Shown piece after piece: positions 1-8,940 of a DNA stretch of 64,000 bases (positions are counted from its first letter, which is position 1; each line of letters begins with the position of its first letter). The translations under genes and the position numbers were made by a program. The DNA comes from Ruegeria sp. SCSIO 43209. Lineage in GTDB: Bacteria; Pseudomonadota; Alphaproteobacteria; Rhodobacterales; Rhodobacteraceae. The stretch is taken from assembly GCF_019904295.1 (NCBI RefSeq), contig NZ_CP065359.1, forward strand, positions 1,947,001 to 2,011,000, given 5' to 3'. Below the pieces are notes generated by a model. It ran no database searches. It was given only the letters and a program-made list of their open reading frames with translations, and was not told the origin of the DNA.

Positions 1-416
1 TTGCCGGTTGCCAGCATCGGATCAACAGCAATGACCAAACGGTCCGTCAAACCCTCGGGAGCTTTGAAATAGTATTGGACCGGCTTCAGCGTCTCTTCAT
101 CCCGATAAAGCCCCACGAACCCCACTCGGGCAGAGGGGATCAGCTCCAGCACGCCGTCCAACATCCCGTTTCCAGCCCGCAGGATCGATACCAGCGCCAA
201 TTTTTTGCCCGCCAGAATGGGTGCGTCCATTTCTTCCATCGGGGTTTCGATATGGCGGGTGGTCAGCGGCATCTCGCGGGTGACCTCATAAGCCAGCAAA
301 AGCGTGATCTCGCGCAGCAACTGCCGGAACACAGCGGTTGAGGTGCCTTTGTCCCGCATGAGCGTCAATTTGTGCTGCACCAATGGGTGGTCGACGACGG
401 TCAGGTGATCGCTCAT
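1..416 (-). CDS. upp: Uracil phosphoribosyltransferase (3' part missing)
   Basis: Cytoplasmic pyrimidine salvage enzyme joining uracil and PRPP to give UMP. The reading frame starts [17 protein letters not shown], typical of Upp, and runs 138 codons to the window edge. The last visible residues, DPMLATG, belong to the PRPP-binding part of the family; the family is about 208-210 aa, so roughly one third lies outside. The start ATG overlaps the add stop codon as ATGA, so upp is the last visible gene of the cdd-deoA-deoB-add-upp unit. Its product recycles uracil released by nucleoside phosphorolysis. The call is firm; only the C-terminus is unseen. Confidence 0.95.
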   Translation of the reverse strand, partial: MSDHLTVVDHPLVQHKLTLMRDKGTSTAVFRQLLREITLLLAYEVTREMPLTTRHIETPMEEMDAPILAGKKLALVSILRAGNGMLDGVLELIPSARVGFVGLYRDEETLKPVQYYFKAPEGLTDRLVIAVDPMLATG

Positions 417-1399
417 GATGTCTCCAGTCTTTTCTTGACCCGCGCGCGGGTCTCTTCATCGCAAAAGGCCGCGTTCAGGGCTGTTTCATTCAGGGCAGCA
501 AAATCTTCGGCTTGCCAGCCGAACGCTGCATTCAGCATCTCATATTCGCGCCGCATCGTGGTATGAAAAAACGGCGGATCGTCAGTGGATACCGTGACGT
601 TGACGCCTGCATCACGCAATTTAGCGATGGGATGTGCGGCAAAATCAGGAAACAGGCCCAGTACCACGTTTGAACCCGGGCAGACCTCAAGCGTTATGCC
701 CCGGTCAACTAACTCGTACACAAGATCCGGGTCTTCGATGGCGCGAACGCCATGGCCTATGCGCTCGACCCCCAAATCACGGACAGCATCCCGAACACTC
801 TCTGGACCGCCAAATTCACCGGCATGGGTCGTCAATCGCAACCCAGCCTCGCGCGCGCAATCAAAGGCCCATTTGAAATCGCCCTGCATTCCGACGGATT
901 CGTTGCCGCCCATACCAAATCCGGTAATCCAGTCACCTGCAGTTTCAGCCGCACAATGGGCGCTGGCCTTGGCTTGCTCGGGTCCAAAATGGCGCACGCA
1001 AGTGATGACACCACGCAGGGTGATCCCGAATTTGCGCTCGGCCTCGTCTGCGGCGTCCTGAATCGCAGTCAGGTAATCCTTCCATGCATGCAAATCGCCA
1101 CCGCCGCAGAAATCCGGGCTAAGGAATGTTTCGGAATACACCACACCATTCGCGGCGCTCTCTTCCAGAATGGCCAGTGTCAGGCGGCGGAAATCTTCGG
1201 GCGTTTTCAGCACCTCGCACGCAGCCTCATAAACGCTAAGGAAATGGGTAAAGTCGCGGAAATCATAAGAGCCGTCGGGTTTGAATATCCCGCTCAGGTC
1301 CACTCGTTTCTCATGGGCCAGTTGGCGTATGAAGCTAGGCGGAGCGGCGCCTTCATGGTGCAAATGTAATTCGATCTTAGGCAGGTCAGCGACTGTCAT
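413..1399 (-). CDS. add: Adenosine deaminase
   Basis: 328-aa amidohydrolase-fold enzyme converting (deoxy)adenosine to (deoxy)inosine. Visible metal and catalytic motifs are HLHHEGA near residue 12 (HxH zinc pair), HAGE near 193, RIGHGVR, and STDDP near 270. In well-studied adenosine deaminases the first motif reads HLDG, with the Asp touching the ribose; here that position is Glu. This variant is, as far as I recall, frequent in alphaproteobacterial homologues, but it leaves some doubt about the exact purine substrate. Both ends overlap neighbours by 4 bases (ATGA), so the gene is translationally coupled within the nucleoside-salvage operon. Confidence 0.9.
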   Translation of the reverse strand: MTVADLPKIELHLHHEGAAPPSFIRQLAHEKRVDLSGIFKPDGSYDFRDFTHFLSVYEAACEVLKTPEDFRRLTLAILEESAANGVVYSETFLSPDFCGGGDLHAWKDYLTAIQDAADEAERKFGITLRGVITCVRHFGPEQAKASAHCAAETAGDWITGFGMGGNESVGMQGDFKWAFDCAREAGLRLTTHAGEFGGPESVRDAVRDLGVERIGHGVRAIEDPDLVYELVDRGITLEVCPGSNVVLGLFPDFAAHPIAKLRDAGVNVTVSTDDPPFFHTTMRREYEMLNAAFGWQAEDFAALNETALNAAFCDEETRARVKKRLETS

Positions 1400-2607
1400 A
1401 GAAAAGTCCTTCCCGGCCCTTGCGCCGGTATGTTCAGGTGGTGCGCTATACTGGCGGCGATATCGGCAAAGTTCACGGGACCGATCTCGCCCGTGCCCTG
1501 CCCTGCGATCAGCACGGGCACTTGTTCACGCGTGTGGTCAGTGCCACTCCAACTGGGGTCGTTGCCGTGGTCTGCGGTCAATAGCATCAGATCACCGGGG
1601 CGCAGTTTTTGCGCAATCACTCCGATTTCACGATCGAACCATTCCAGCGCGCGGGCATAGCCGCTGATATCGCGCCGATGGCCATACAGACTGTCGAACT
1701 CGACAAAGTTTGCAAAGGTCAGGCTGCCCTCTTCCGCCTCATCAACGAGGTCCGACAGGTGACGCATCAACTCTGCGTCCGAACCCTTTCGCAGCGTGTC
1801 GATCCCCTGCATTGAAAATATATCGCCAATCTTGCCCACCGCATGCACACGGCGACCGGCATCCTGTGCCCAATTCGTAAGAACGGGTTCAGGTGGAACG
1901 ATGGCAAAATCCTTGCGGTTGGTTGTCCGGGTGAACCCCTTTTCGGGCGTTCCGACAAACGGCCGGGCGATAACGCGGCCCACTTTCATCTCGTGCAATC
2001 GCGGCGCAAGGGTGCGGCACATATCCAGCAGGCGGTCGAGCCCAAAGCTGTCTTCATGGGCGGCAATCTGGAATACGCTATCGGCAGACGTGTAGCAGAT
2101 CGGCCAGCCGGTACGTATATGCTCGGCCCCCAGTTCTGAGATGATCGTCGTCCCCGAGGCATGGCAGTCGCCTAATATTCCGTCGGTCCCCGCTGCCTCG
2201 GCGGCAGCCTTGCTTAGCGTTTCGGGAAACGCTGGCTGGCGATCCGGGAAATAACGCCAGTCCCATGGCACAGGTAAACCCGCCAGTTCCCAATGCCCTG
2301 AGGGCGTATCCTTTCCCGGAGAATATTCACGTGCGCAACCCCACAAGCCCGTCGGCGCGGCCTCAAGGCCCGGCGTCGGTGCGCCCGAGGCCAGACGGGT
2401 CGCCGCCCCAAGCCCCATGGCATCCAGGTTGGGCAGTTGCAACGGTCCTCTCCGCCCTTCTTCCGCACGCCCCTCGGCACAAGCTTGTGCTATGTGGGCC
2501 AATGTATTCGCGCCTGTATCGGGTTTGGTGCCGTTGTAAAACTGATCGGCATCCGGCGCGCCGCCGATACCCACCGAGTCCATCACCACAAGGAAAGCGC
2601 GGCTCAT
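1396..2607 (-). CDS. deoB: Phosphopentomutase
   Basis: 403-aa alkaline-phosphatase-superfamily enzyme interconverting (deoxy)ribose 1-phosphate and 5-phosphate, the step after nucleoside phosphorolysis by DeoA. The N-terminal metal motif MDSVGIGGAPDAD and the C-terminal TADHGNDPSWSGTDHTRE are diagnostic, and the length matches the family (about 400 aa). The start overlaps the deoA stop by ATGA, and the stop overlaps the add start the same way. No deoC aldolase is present in the visible part, so its product must enter metabolism through a gene elsewhere. Confidence 0.96.
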   Translation of the reverse strand: MSRAFLVVMDSVGIGGAPDADQFYNGTKPDTGANTLAHIAQACAEGRAEEGRRGPLQLPNLDAMGLGAATRLASGAPTPGLEAAPTGLWGCAREYSPGKDTPSGHWELAGLPVPWDWRYFPDRQPAFPETLSKAAAEAAGTDGILGDCHASGTTIISELGAEHIRTGWPICYTSADSVFQIAAHEDSFGLDRLLDMCRTLAPRLHEMKVGRVIARPFVGTPEKGFTRTTNRKDFAIVPPEPVLTNWAQDAGRRVHAVGKIGDIFSMQGIDTLRKGSDAELMRHLSDLVDEAEEGSLTFANFVEFDSLYGHRRDISGYARALEWFDREIGVIAQKLRPGDLMLLTADHGNDPSWSGTDHTREQVPVLIAGQGTGEIGPVNFADIAASIAHHLNIPAQGPGRTFL

Positions 2608-3911
2608 GCGCAGATCCTTTCATGGATTTGCGGCGGTTGCGCGACCAGTTCGTCACTCAGCGAAATAGCATCCAGTACCACCGCCGCAGCCCTTTGCGCC
2701 GCATCTTCCCGCCCCGCATGAACAACCGCCAACGGAGCGCCTTTGGTCACCTTATCTCCGACCCTCAGAATGCCCGACAAGCCAACCGCCGGATCAATCT
2801 CATCGCTCTCGATCTGGCGCCCACCGCCTAGGGCCACGACTGCGAGGCCCAGCGCCTCGCCATCAATAGACGAGACATATCCGCCATGCGGAGCATGAAC
2901 TTCCCGGATCACATTGGCCTCCGGCAAAAACCGATCCCATGTGTCAACGAAATGCACCGGTCCACCCACGGCAGCCATCATGCGTCCGAACCGTTCGGCT
3001 GCACGACCATCGCGGATCACTTGGGTTATTCTGGCGTTCCCTTCCTCTGCCGAAGCGCACATACCGGCATCCGCCATGAGAACGCCCCCCAACTCGGCCG
3101 AGATTTCCGCCAAAGGTGATCCCTGCCCGCTGGTCAAAGCTTTCATCACCTCGGCCACTTCCAGCGCATTGCCCAGCGCGGACGCAAGGGGCTGGCTCAT
3201 GTCGGTGATCACTGCGGATGTACGGCAACCAGCGGCATTAGCCGTTTCGGTCAAGGCCTGCGCCAAATTGCGTGCCTCATCGAGTGTCTTCATGAACGCG
3301 CCGCTGCCCACCTTAACGTCCAGAACCAACGCATCCGGGCTCGCCGCCAGCTTCTTGGACAGGATTGATGCCGTAATCAGGTCAAGGCTCTCCACCGTCG
3401 CCGTCACATCGCGCACCGCATACAGCCGCTTGTCCGCAGGGGCGATCTGGCCCGTTGCCCCCACGATGGCTGCCCCGGTGTCTTTCAGCACTTGCGTCAG
3501 TCGCGCCTGCCCGATCTGAGTGGTCACTCCCGGTATGGCCTCGAGCTTGTCCAGAGTGCCCCCGGTATGGCCCAGACCACGCCCCGAGATCATCGGCACA
3601 TACGCCCCGCATTCCGCCAAAGCCGGGGCAAGCAGCAGGCTGACGCAATCGCCGACCCCACCGGTCGAATGCTTATCGACCACCGGCCCGTCCAAATCCC
3701 ACATCAGCACCTCGCCGCTGTCGCGCATGGCAACAGTCAGATCAGCCCGCCCATTGGCCCCCAGACCGCCCATACAGACAGCCATCGCAAAGGCCCCGGC
3801 CTGCGCGTCACTGACGCCACCATCGGCCAGGCCTTGCGCGAACCACATTAGTTCGTCACCAGTTGGCACCTCCTGACGGCGAAGTTTGGCGATGATCGAG
3901 CGCGCATCCAT
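2604..3911 (-). CDS. deoA: Thymidine phosphorylase
   Basis: Pyrimidine-nucleoside phosphorylase releasing thymine or uracil and deoxyribose 1-phosphate. The phosphate and substrate motif VDKHSTGGVGD and the following ISGRGLGHTGGTLDKLE are typical. Two starts are possible. MDARSIIAKLRR at 3911 has GGAGG 12 bases upstream. MSDFMDAR at 3923 has GGAGG directly against the ATG, too close to work well, and would overlap cdd by 8 bases. I prefer 3911, giving 435 aa (E. coli DeoA is 440). The product feeds DeoB, and the released uracil feeds Upp in the same operon. Confidence 0.94.
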   Translation of the reverse strand: MDARSIIAKLRRQEVPTGDELMWFAQGLADGGVSDAQAGAFAMAVCMGGLGANGRADLTVAMRDSGEVLMWDLDGPVVDKHSTGGVGDCVSLLLAPALAECGAYVPMISGRGLGHTGGTLDKLEAIPGVTTQIGQARLTQVLKDTGAAIVGATGQIAPADKRLYAVRDVTATVESLDLITASILSKKLAASPDALVLDVKVGSGAFMKTLDEARNLAQALTETANAAGCRTSAVITDMSQPLASALGNALEVAEVMKALTSGQGSPLAEISAELGGVLMADAGMCASAEEGNARITQVIRDGRAAERFGRMMAAVGGPVHFVDTWDRFLPEANVIREVHAPHGGYVSSIDGEALGLAVVALGGGRQIESDEIDPAVGLSGILRVGDKVTKGAPLAVVHAGREDAAQRAAAVVLDAISLSDELVAQPPQIHERICA

Positions 3912-3915
3912 GAAG

Positions 3916-4308
3916 TCAGACATCCTCCATATGCGACGCGTCGAACGCACCGGGCAATAGATCGGCAATCGTGGTTTTGGTTTCCAGACCATCAACCGTC
4001 GCCATCGTAACGACCACATCCCCATTGCCGAATTCGGCCAGTTTCTGACGGCATCCACCACATGGGGGCACCGGCTGCGGGCTGCTGGCGACCACGTAGA
4101 CCTCGGTCAGTTCTTTTTCACCAGCGGCGACCATTGCCGCGATTGCCCCGGCCTCGGCGCACGTACCTTCGGGGTAAGCAATATTTTCGACATTGCAGCC
4201 AAAATAGATCACACCTGAACTGGACCGGATCGCCGCCCCGACCTTGAAATTCGAATAAGGCGCGTGGGCATTTTCCCGAACGGCCAAAGCTGCATCTTTC
4301 AAAGACAT
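3916..4308 (-). CDS. cdd: Cytidine deaminase
   Basis: 130-aa homotetrameric-type cytidine deaminase making uridine from cytidine. The zinc-site motifs are both present: CAEAGAI (catalytic Glu) and PPCGGCRQ. ATG 4308 (MSLKDAALAVRENAHAPYS) is chosen over an upstream TTG at 4320 because the family starts here. First gene of the salvage operon. The 104-base gap to the upstream cupin gene is the likely promoter region, although I cannot pick clear -35/-10 boxes. Confidence 0.94.
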   Translation of the reverse strand: MSLKDAALAVRENAHAPYSNFKVGAAIRSSSGVIYFGCNVENIAYPEGTCAEAGAIAAMVAAGEKELTEVYVVASSPQPVPPCGGCRQKLAEFGNGDVVVTMATVDGLETKTTIADLLPGAFDASHMEDV

Positions 4309-4365
4309 GGCGAATCCCAATTTTTGATCATCTGGTCAGAATATCATACCCTACTGGAAAGCGAC

Positions 4366-4383
4366 GGGGGAATTGAAGCCCCC
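4366..4383 (-). terminator. Weak hairpin downstream of the cupin gene
   Basis: GGGGG and CCCCC are separated by 8 bases in the gap between the cupin gene stop and cdd. There is no clear T-tract on the minus strand, so this may be only a weak terminator or a chance hairpin. Confidence 0.25.
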
Positions 4384-4412
4384 TTGACGCCATTATCCAC
4401 TTCTTCTTGGAC

Positions 4413-5516
4413 CTAACCCAACGTCGTATTGAAGGTCCCCGGTAAAGTCACCTCAAGCAGTTCCACATCCTGCGAGGGGTCTGACAGCCGTGTTCGCATT
4501 CCCGGCGGGATGACGAAGGCATCGCCTTGTTCCAACCGATAGGGCTCGCGCCCTTCACCCTCAAGAGTCACCTCGCCGGTCATCACGAAGGTAAAGTGTA
4601 TGTCGGTGTCGTGGCTGGCCCATTGAGGGTTACCCTCGCCCCGGCGCACGACCTGAACGCCCGCCACGCCTTTGGTATTCTCGGCAATCGTCGTGTCACG
4701 GCAGATGTAACCGGGCAAGCGGAATGGCACCCAGTCGGCATCATTGGCTTGATTGTAAACGAACCGCTGCCCATCCCATTCCCGATCCGGACGGAAATGC
4801 GGGGTGGGCAGTTCCATCTCATGATCAATCTCCGTGACATGCTCGGCTGGGACACCAATCTCGATCACCTGAACGTTGTCTGACGCTTCCAGCACGCGGT
4901 GGCGGATTTCAGGCGGCTGAATAAAGCAATCGCCTGCCGTCAGGCGCATCTTGTCGCCCTGATCTTCGTAGACCACATCGACCCAGCCGTGGATGCAGAA
5001 GATCAGCTGAAATCCGACTTTGTGGAAATGCACCATATCGGGCACAGGACCGCCATCTGGGATACGTATATGGCTGGCGATAATCGATCCGCCCAGCCGG
5101 TCCGGCACGAGATCGCGATAATGCATCCCTGCCCGTCCAATGATCCACGGCGCCTGATCCTTGAGCCTACGGACTACAAAAGAGTGGACCGTATCCGGCA
5201 TGACCAGCGGCGGGTTCAACTCGTCAATCTCGATCCGGGTGCCGTTTGGGGCTACAAGACTTCGTTGACCTTCTGCAAAACCATCTGGATCGGATGTCAG
5301 AATGCGCAACGTTCCCGCCGCTTCAGCTGCATCTTTCTCGACCCGCAAGCGCAGACCGTGACCAGAGAACACGGCAACCCGAGGGTCATCTGCCGGATAG
5401 ATCATATCCATCCGCATCCCCAGTACCTTGGTATAAAACGGGATATCGTTGCGCAGTTCCTGCGTCGGCAGTCGGATTTCAGCGCGCGTGAGGGAGTCGC
5501 CGGTATTGCTGGTCAT
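4413..5516 (-). CDS. Glyoxalase-like / cupin fusion protein
   Basis: 367-aa soluble protein. Residues about 8-110 read as a vicinal-oxygen-chelate (glyoxalase/dioxygenase-like) half, with EIRLPTQELRNDIPFYTKVLGM at its start. The rest contains two cupin barrels: one around VHFHKVGFQLIFCIHGWVDV with GDCFIQPPEIRHRV, and a second around DTDIHFTFVMTGEVTLEGEG with GDAFVIPPGMRT. Histidines in both cupin motif 1 segments suggest metal binding. Possibly a dioxygenase, isomerase or sugar-acid enzyme; substrate unknown. It overlaps the upstream membrane-protein gene by 38 bases, so the two are probably co-transcribed. An ATG a little downstream cannot be excluded as the start. Confidence 0.75.
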   Translation of the reverse strand: MTSNTGDSLTRAEIRLPTQELRNDIPFYTKVLGMRMDMIYPADDPRVAVFSGHGLRLRVEKDAAEAAGTLRILTSDPDGFAEGQRSLVAPNGTRIEIDELNPPLVMPDTVHSFVVRRLKDQAPWIIGRAGMHYRDLVPDRLGGSIIASHIRIPDGGPVPDMVHFHKVGFQLIFCIHGWVDVVYEDQGDKMRLTAGDCFIQPPEIRHRVLEASDNVQVIEIGVPAEHVTEIDHEMELPTPHFRPDREWDGQRFVYNQANDADWVPFRLPGYICRDTTIAENTKGVAGVQVVRRGEGNPQWASHDTDIHFTFVMTGEVTLEGEGREPYRLEQGDAFVIPPGMRTRLSDPSQDVELLEVTLPGTFNTTLG

Positions 5517-6183
5517 TCTGTTTCTCTTCGGATTTTGGTTTTGGCCATCCGATCAGAACAGCAGCCAAAATGCCAATCGAAAAGTACATCTCCAGCGTTT
5601 CTTCCATCACGAACAAACGTGTAGCCATCGCAACCGAAAGGTATTCGTCGAACAATCCGCTGATTTCCTCAAGAAGCTGAGCCAGCACCGCAACACTTCC
5701 GGCCAGGAAAAAAATCATCAAAAAAGGCGCGCGGATCTTCAGTGCCTTAATTCCGTTCGGTATCCCATGCCAGAGCAAACCACCAATGACGATCGCAGCC
5801 AAAGCGATCCTTACTGCAGTCACATCAAGCAATAAATCAACCCAATTTAGCACCACGAAAGGCGCGCTGCCTTCTGTGTACACCTCCGCCTCCAATTCGC
5901 GCTCGGCCAACAGCAGGCAGACCACCGCGATGTAAAGCCGCGAGACGCCTCGGTAACGCGCCAACGCGACCAGCCCGGAAACCAGTAACGCAGTGGCCGA
6001 TATCGTCTCAATCAACCCGCCTTCCTGGATGAAAGCCGCAGCCGCTTCGGGCCAAATCATAACCACAAAAAGAAATGAAACCGCCGAAACAAGCACAACA
6101 AAGAAGACATTCCGATTGACACCAATCCTGATTGAAGGGTTGGCAAATTGCGCATTAGCACAAGCTTTGTCTTCATGACGCAT
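5479..6183 (-). CDS. Predicted inner-membrane protein of unknown function
   Basis: 234 aa with about six hydrophobic segments (near residues 26-46, 56-77, 82-94, 110-136, 150-172, 198-214). The first is very clear: VFFVVLVSAVSFLFVVMIW. Acidic clusters lie between segments (AERELEAEVYTEG, QLLEEISGLFDEY, MEETLEMYFS). I recognise no family. It is divergent from maeB across about 196 bases and overlaps the downstream glyoxalase/cupin gene. No enzymatic motif is visible; a scaffold or stress membrane protein is possible but unsupported. Confidence 0.7.
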   Translation of the reverse strand: MRHEDKACANAQFANPSIRIGVNRNVFFVVLVSAVSFLFVVMIWPEAAAAFIQEGGLIETISATALLVSGLVALARYRGVSRLYIAVVCLLLAERELEAEVYTEGSAPFVVLNWVDLLLDVTAVRIALAAIVIGGLLWHGIPNGIKALKIRAPFLMIFFLAGSVAVLAQLLEEISGLFDEYLSVAMATRLFVMEETLEMYFSIGILAAVLIGWPKPKSEEKQNDQQYRRLPHAR

Positions 6184-6379
6184 GATAAGGTCCGCCGCTT
6201 CTGGTGTCCGTCAGGTTCCCCGGAATTGGCTGTACATAAAAACGATGCAGCAACTCTCAACCAACGTTTCGTTAACGTATCCGTGAGGCCTGTCTCTGAC
6301 TGCGGTCCGAGGCGACATAGCCAAGCGCTGAGAAATAGTTTAACCATCAAACGAATATTGGAACGGAGTTGTATTACCG

Positions 6380-8653
6380 ATGTCTGACACACCGAACCTG
6401 AGACAGGCCGCGCTTGACTATCATGCGCATCCAAAGCCCGGAAAGCTTGAGATCAAGGCAACCAAACCAATGGCAAATGGTCGTGACCTTGCGCGGGCAT
6501 ATTCGCCAGGCGTCGCCGAAGCCAGTCTTGAGATAAAGGACAACGCCGCCAATGCTGAGAAATACACCGCCCGCGGCAATCTTGTTGCGGTTGTGTCAAA
6601 CGGCACCGCAGTTCTGGGCCTTGGGAATATAGGCGCATTGGCCTCGAAACCGGTGATGGAAGGCAAGGCCGTCCTGTTCAAAAAGTTCGCAGGCATCGAT
6701 TGCTTTGATATCGAGGTGGATCAGCCTGACCCAGAAAAGCTGGCAGATATCGTCTGCGCCCTGGAACCTACCTTTGGCGCGATCAACCTTGAAGATATCA
6801 AGGCACCGGATTGTTTTATTGTCGAAAAACTGTGCCGGGAACGGATGAACATCCCGGTGTTTCATGACGATCAGCACGGCACGGCAATCGTTGTTGGTGC
6901 CGCAGCGAAGAACGCCCTGTATGTGGCAGGAAAGAGCTTCGAGGATATCAAAGTAGTTTCGACCGGCGGCGGTGCTGCCGGGATCGCCTGCCTCAGCATG
7001 TTGGTGAAGCTCGGCGTCAAACGCGAGAATATCTGGCTCTGCGACATTCACGGGTTGGTCTATGAAGGTCGCGCCGAGGATATGAACCCGCACAAGGATC
7101 AGTTTGCGCAGAAAACCGATCTGCGCACTCTGGATGATGTGATCGGAGGTGCCGATCTGTTTCTGGGGCTGAGCGGACCAAATGTGCTCAAGCCTGAGAT
7201 GGTCGAGAAGATGGCCAAAACCCCGATCATCTTTGCACTGGCCAACCCAACTCCGGAAATCCTGCCACAGGCGGCGCGCGAAGTTGCCCCTGACGCGATC
7301 ATTGCGACCGGTCGCAGCGACTTTCCGAACCAAGTGAACAACGTATTGTGCTTTCCGTTTATCTTCCGAGGTGCCCTGGACGTGGGCGCGACTGAAATCA
7401 ACGACGAGATGCAGATCGCCTGCGTCGACGGCATCGCCGACATGGCCCGCGCGACGACCAGCGCCGAAGCCGCGGCGGCCTATAAGGGTGAGCAGCTGAC
7501 TTTTGGTCCAGATTACCTGATCCCAAAACCCTTCGACCCGCGCCTCGTTGGGGTCGTTTCCTCATCGGTTGCACAGGCGGCTATGAAGAGCGGGGTCGCA
7601 AAACGACCCATTGATGACCTCGAGGCCTACAAAGAGCGCCTGAACCAGACCGTGTTCAAATCTGCACTGTTGATGCGGCCAGTGTTCGAAGCCGCAGCCG
7701 TCGCATCGCGTAGAATTGTCTTCGCAGAAGGCGAGGACGAGCGTGTTTTAAGGGCTGCGCAAGCGATATTGGAAGAAACCACGGAAACCCCGATCCTGAT
7801 CGGGCGACCGGACGTGATCAGCGCACGGTGCGAAAGGCTAGGCCTGACAGTACGACCGGGGCAGGATTTTCAAATCGTGAACCCTCAGGACGATCCCCGT
7901 TACTACGATTATTGGAATTCGTACCATCAAATAATGCAGCGTCGGGGGGTCACTCCGGATCTGGCCAAGGCCATCATGCGCACCAACAACACCGCCATTG
8001 CAGCAATCATGGTGCATCGCGGTGAGGCGGACAGCATGATCTGTGGCACTTTTGGTGAGTATCGCTGGCATCTTAACTATGTCGAACAGGTTCTGGATGA
8101 TGGCGATTTGCGCCCGCATGGCGCGCTTTCGCTGATGATTCTGGAAGATGGCCCTCTGTTCATTGCAGACACGCATGTAAGACAATTGCCGACACCAGAA
8201 GAACTTGCCGAATCCACCATTGGAGCTGCTCGTCACGTGCGGCGGTTCGGGTTGGAACCCAAGATCGCATTTTGTTCGCAATCGCAATTCGGCAATCAGG
8301 CCGAGGGATCAGGCAAGCGGCTGCGGGCTGCGCTTGAGATTCTCGATTCCGAGCCACGCGACTTCAGCTATGAAGGCGAGATGAACCTTGATCTGGCTTT
8401 GGATCCTGAATTGCGTGCACGTATCTTCCCGAACTCGCGTTTGGAAGGCTCTGCAAATGTCCTGATCTTCGCCCATGCGGATGCGGCAAGCGGTGTGCGC
8501 AATATCTTGAAGATGAAAGCGGACGGGCTTGAGGTAGGTCCAATCCTCATGGGAATGGGAAACAAGGCGCATATCGTAACGCCCTCGATTACGGCCAGGG
8601 GACTGCTGAACATGGCGGCCATCGCAGGTACGCCAGTCGCGCACTACGGATAA
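6380..8653 (+). CDS. maeB: NADP-dependent malic enzyme (MaeB type, with phosphotransacetylase-like domain)
   Basis: 757-aa multidomain enzyme decarboxylating malate to pyruvate and NADPH. The N-terminal 430 residues carry the malic-enzyme core ([22 protein letters not shown], the NAD(P)-binding [16 protein letters not shown]). From about residue 440 to the end is a phosphotransacetylase-like domain ([34 protein letters not shown]), known in this family as a regulatory domain that senses acetyl-CoA rather than a catalytic one. The length matches the family. The start follows GAACGGAGTTGT and is standalone, ending in a strong terminator. It links the C4 acid pool to pyruvate, which fits the propionate-use gene next door. 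Confidence 0.95.
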   Translation: MSDTPNLRQAALDYHAHPKPGKLEIKATKPMANGRDLARAYSPGVAEASLEIKDNAANAEKYTARGNLVAVVSNGTAVLGLGNIGALASKPVMEGKAVLFKKFAGIDCFDIEVDQPDPEKLADIVCALEPTFGAINLEDIKAPDCFIVEKLCRERMNIPVFHDDQHGTAIVVGAAAKNALYVAGKSFEDIKVVSTGGGAAGIACLSMLVKLGVKRENIWLCDIHGLVYEGRAEDMNPHKDQFAQKTDLRTLDDVIGGADLFLGLSGPNVLKPEMVEKMAKTPIIFALANPTPEILPQAAREVAPDAIIATGRSDFPNQVNNVLCFPFIFRGALDVGATEINDEMQIACVDGIADMARATTSAEAAAAYKGEQLTFGPDYLIPKPFDPRLVGVVSSSVAQAAMKSGVAKRPIDDLEAYKERLNQTVFKSALLMRPVFEAAAVASRRIVFAEGEDERVLRAAQAILEETTETPILIGRPDVISARCERLGLTVRPGQDFQIVNPQDDPRYYDYWNSYHQIMQRRGVTPDLAKAIMRTNNTAIAAIMVHRGEADSMICGTFGEYRWHLNYVEQVLDDGDLRPHGALSLMILEDGPLFIADTHVRQLPTPEELAESTIGAARHVRRFGLEPKIAFCSQSQFGNQAEGSGKRLRAALEILDSEPRDFSYEGEMNLDLALDPELRARIFPNSRLEGSANVLIFAHADAASGVRNILKMKADGLEVGPILMGMGNKAHIVTPSITARGLLNMAAIAGTPVAHYG

Positions 8654-8683
8654 GCCCAGCGCCTAAATCATTACGAATACATG

Positions 8684-8715
8684 ACCGGGCACCAGATTAG
8701 GTGCCCGGTTTGATT
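8684..8715 (+). terminator. Rho-independent terminator of maeB
   Basis: Ten-pair stem ACCGGGCACC / GGTGCCCGGT with loop AGATTA, followed by a T-containing tail (TTGATTCTGTT). Located 31 bases after the maeB stop. Confidence 0.8.
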
Positions 8716-8732
8716 CTGTTAGCGCCAGCACA

Positions 8733-8852
8733 TTTGCAGTAATAAATTTGCAGATTTGCAAATCTTTGCGTGTGACACTCAGAAATCTGCTCAGATCAGA
8801 GGATTTGCAAAAATTTGCAAGCCAAACTGCAAGGTTCTGCAAAGATTTTGCG
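8733..8852 (+). promoter_or_regulatory. Array of TTTGCA-type repeats, probable operator of prpE
   Basis: The leader of prpE holds at least eight related heptamers. Exact TTTGCA cores lie at 8733, 8747, 8755, 8804 and 8814, with looser copies (CTTTGCG, CTGCAA, TTCTGCAAAG, TTTTGCG) at 8764, 8827, 8835 and 8846. Several are about 10 bases apart, placing them on one face of the helix. Short-chain fatty acid regulators of the RamB/PrpQ (XRE) type are known to bind TTTGCAAA-like sites near acetate and propionate genes, so this is probably such an operator. That assignment is inference; no regulator gene lies nearby. Confidence 0.6.
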
Positions 8853-8940
8853 ATAAACTGACGCGCCGTTATGCGCATCGCTTGCTCGGAACATCCACGA
8901 TGCCTAACACATAGCTCAAGGAATTTGGGAGGAGGCCATC

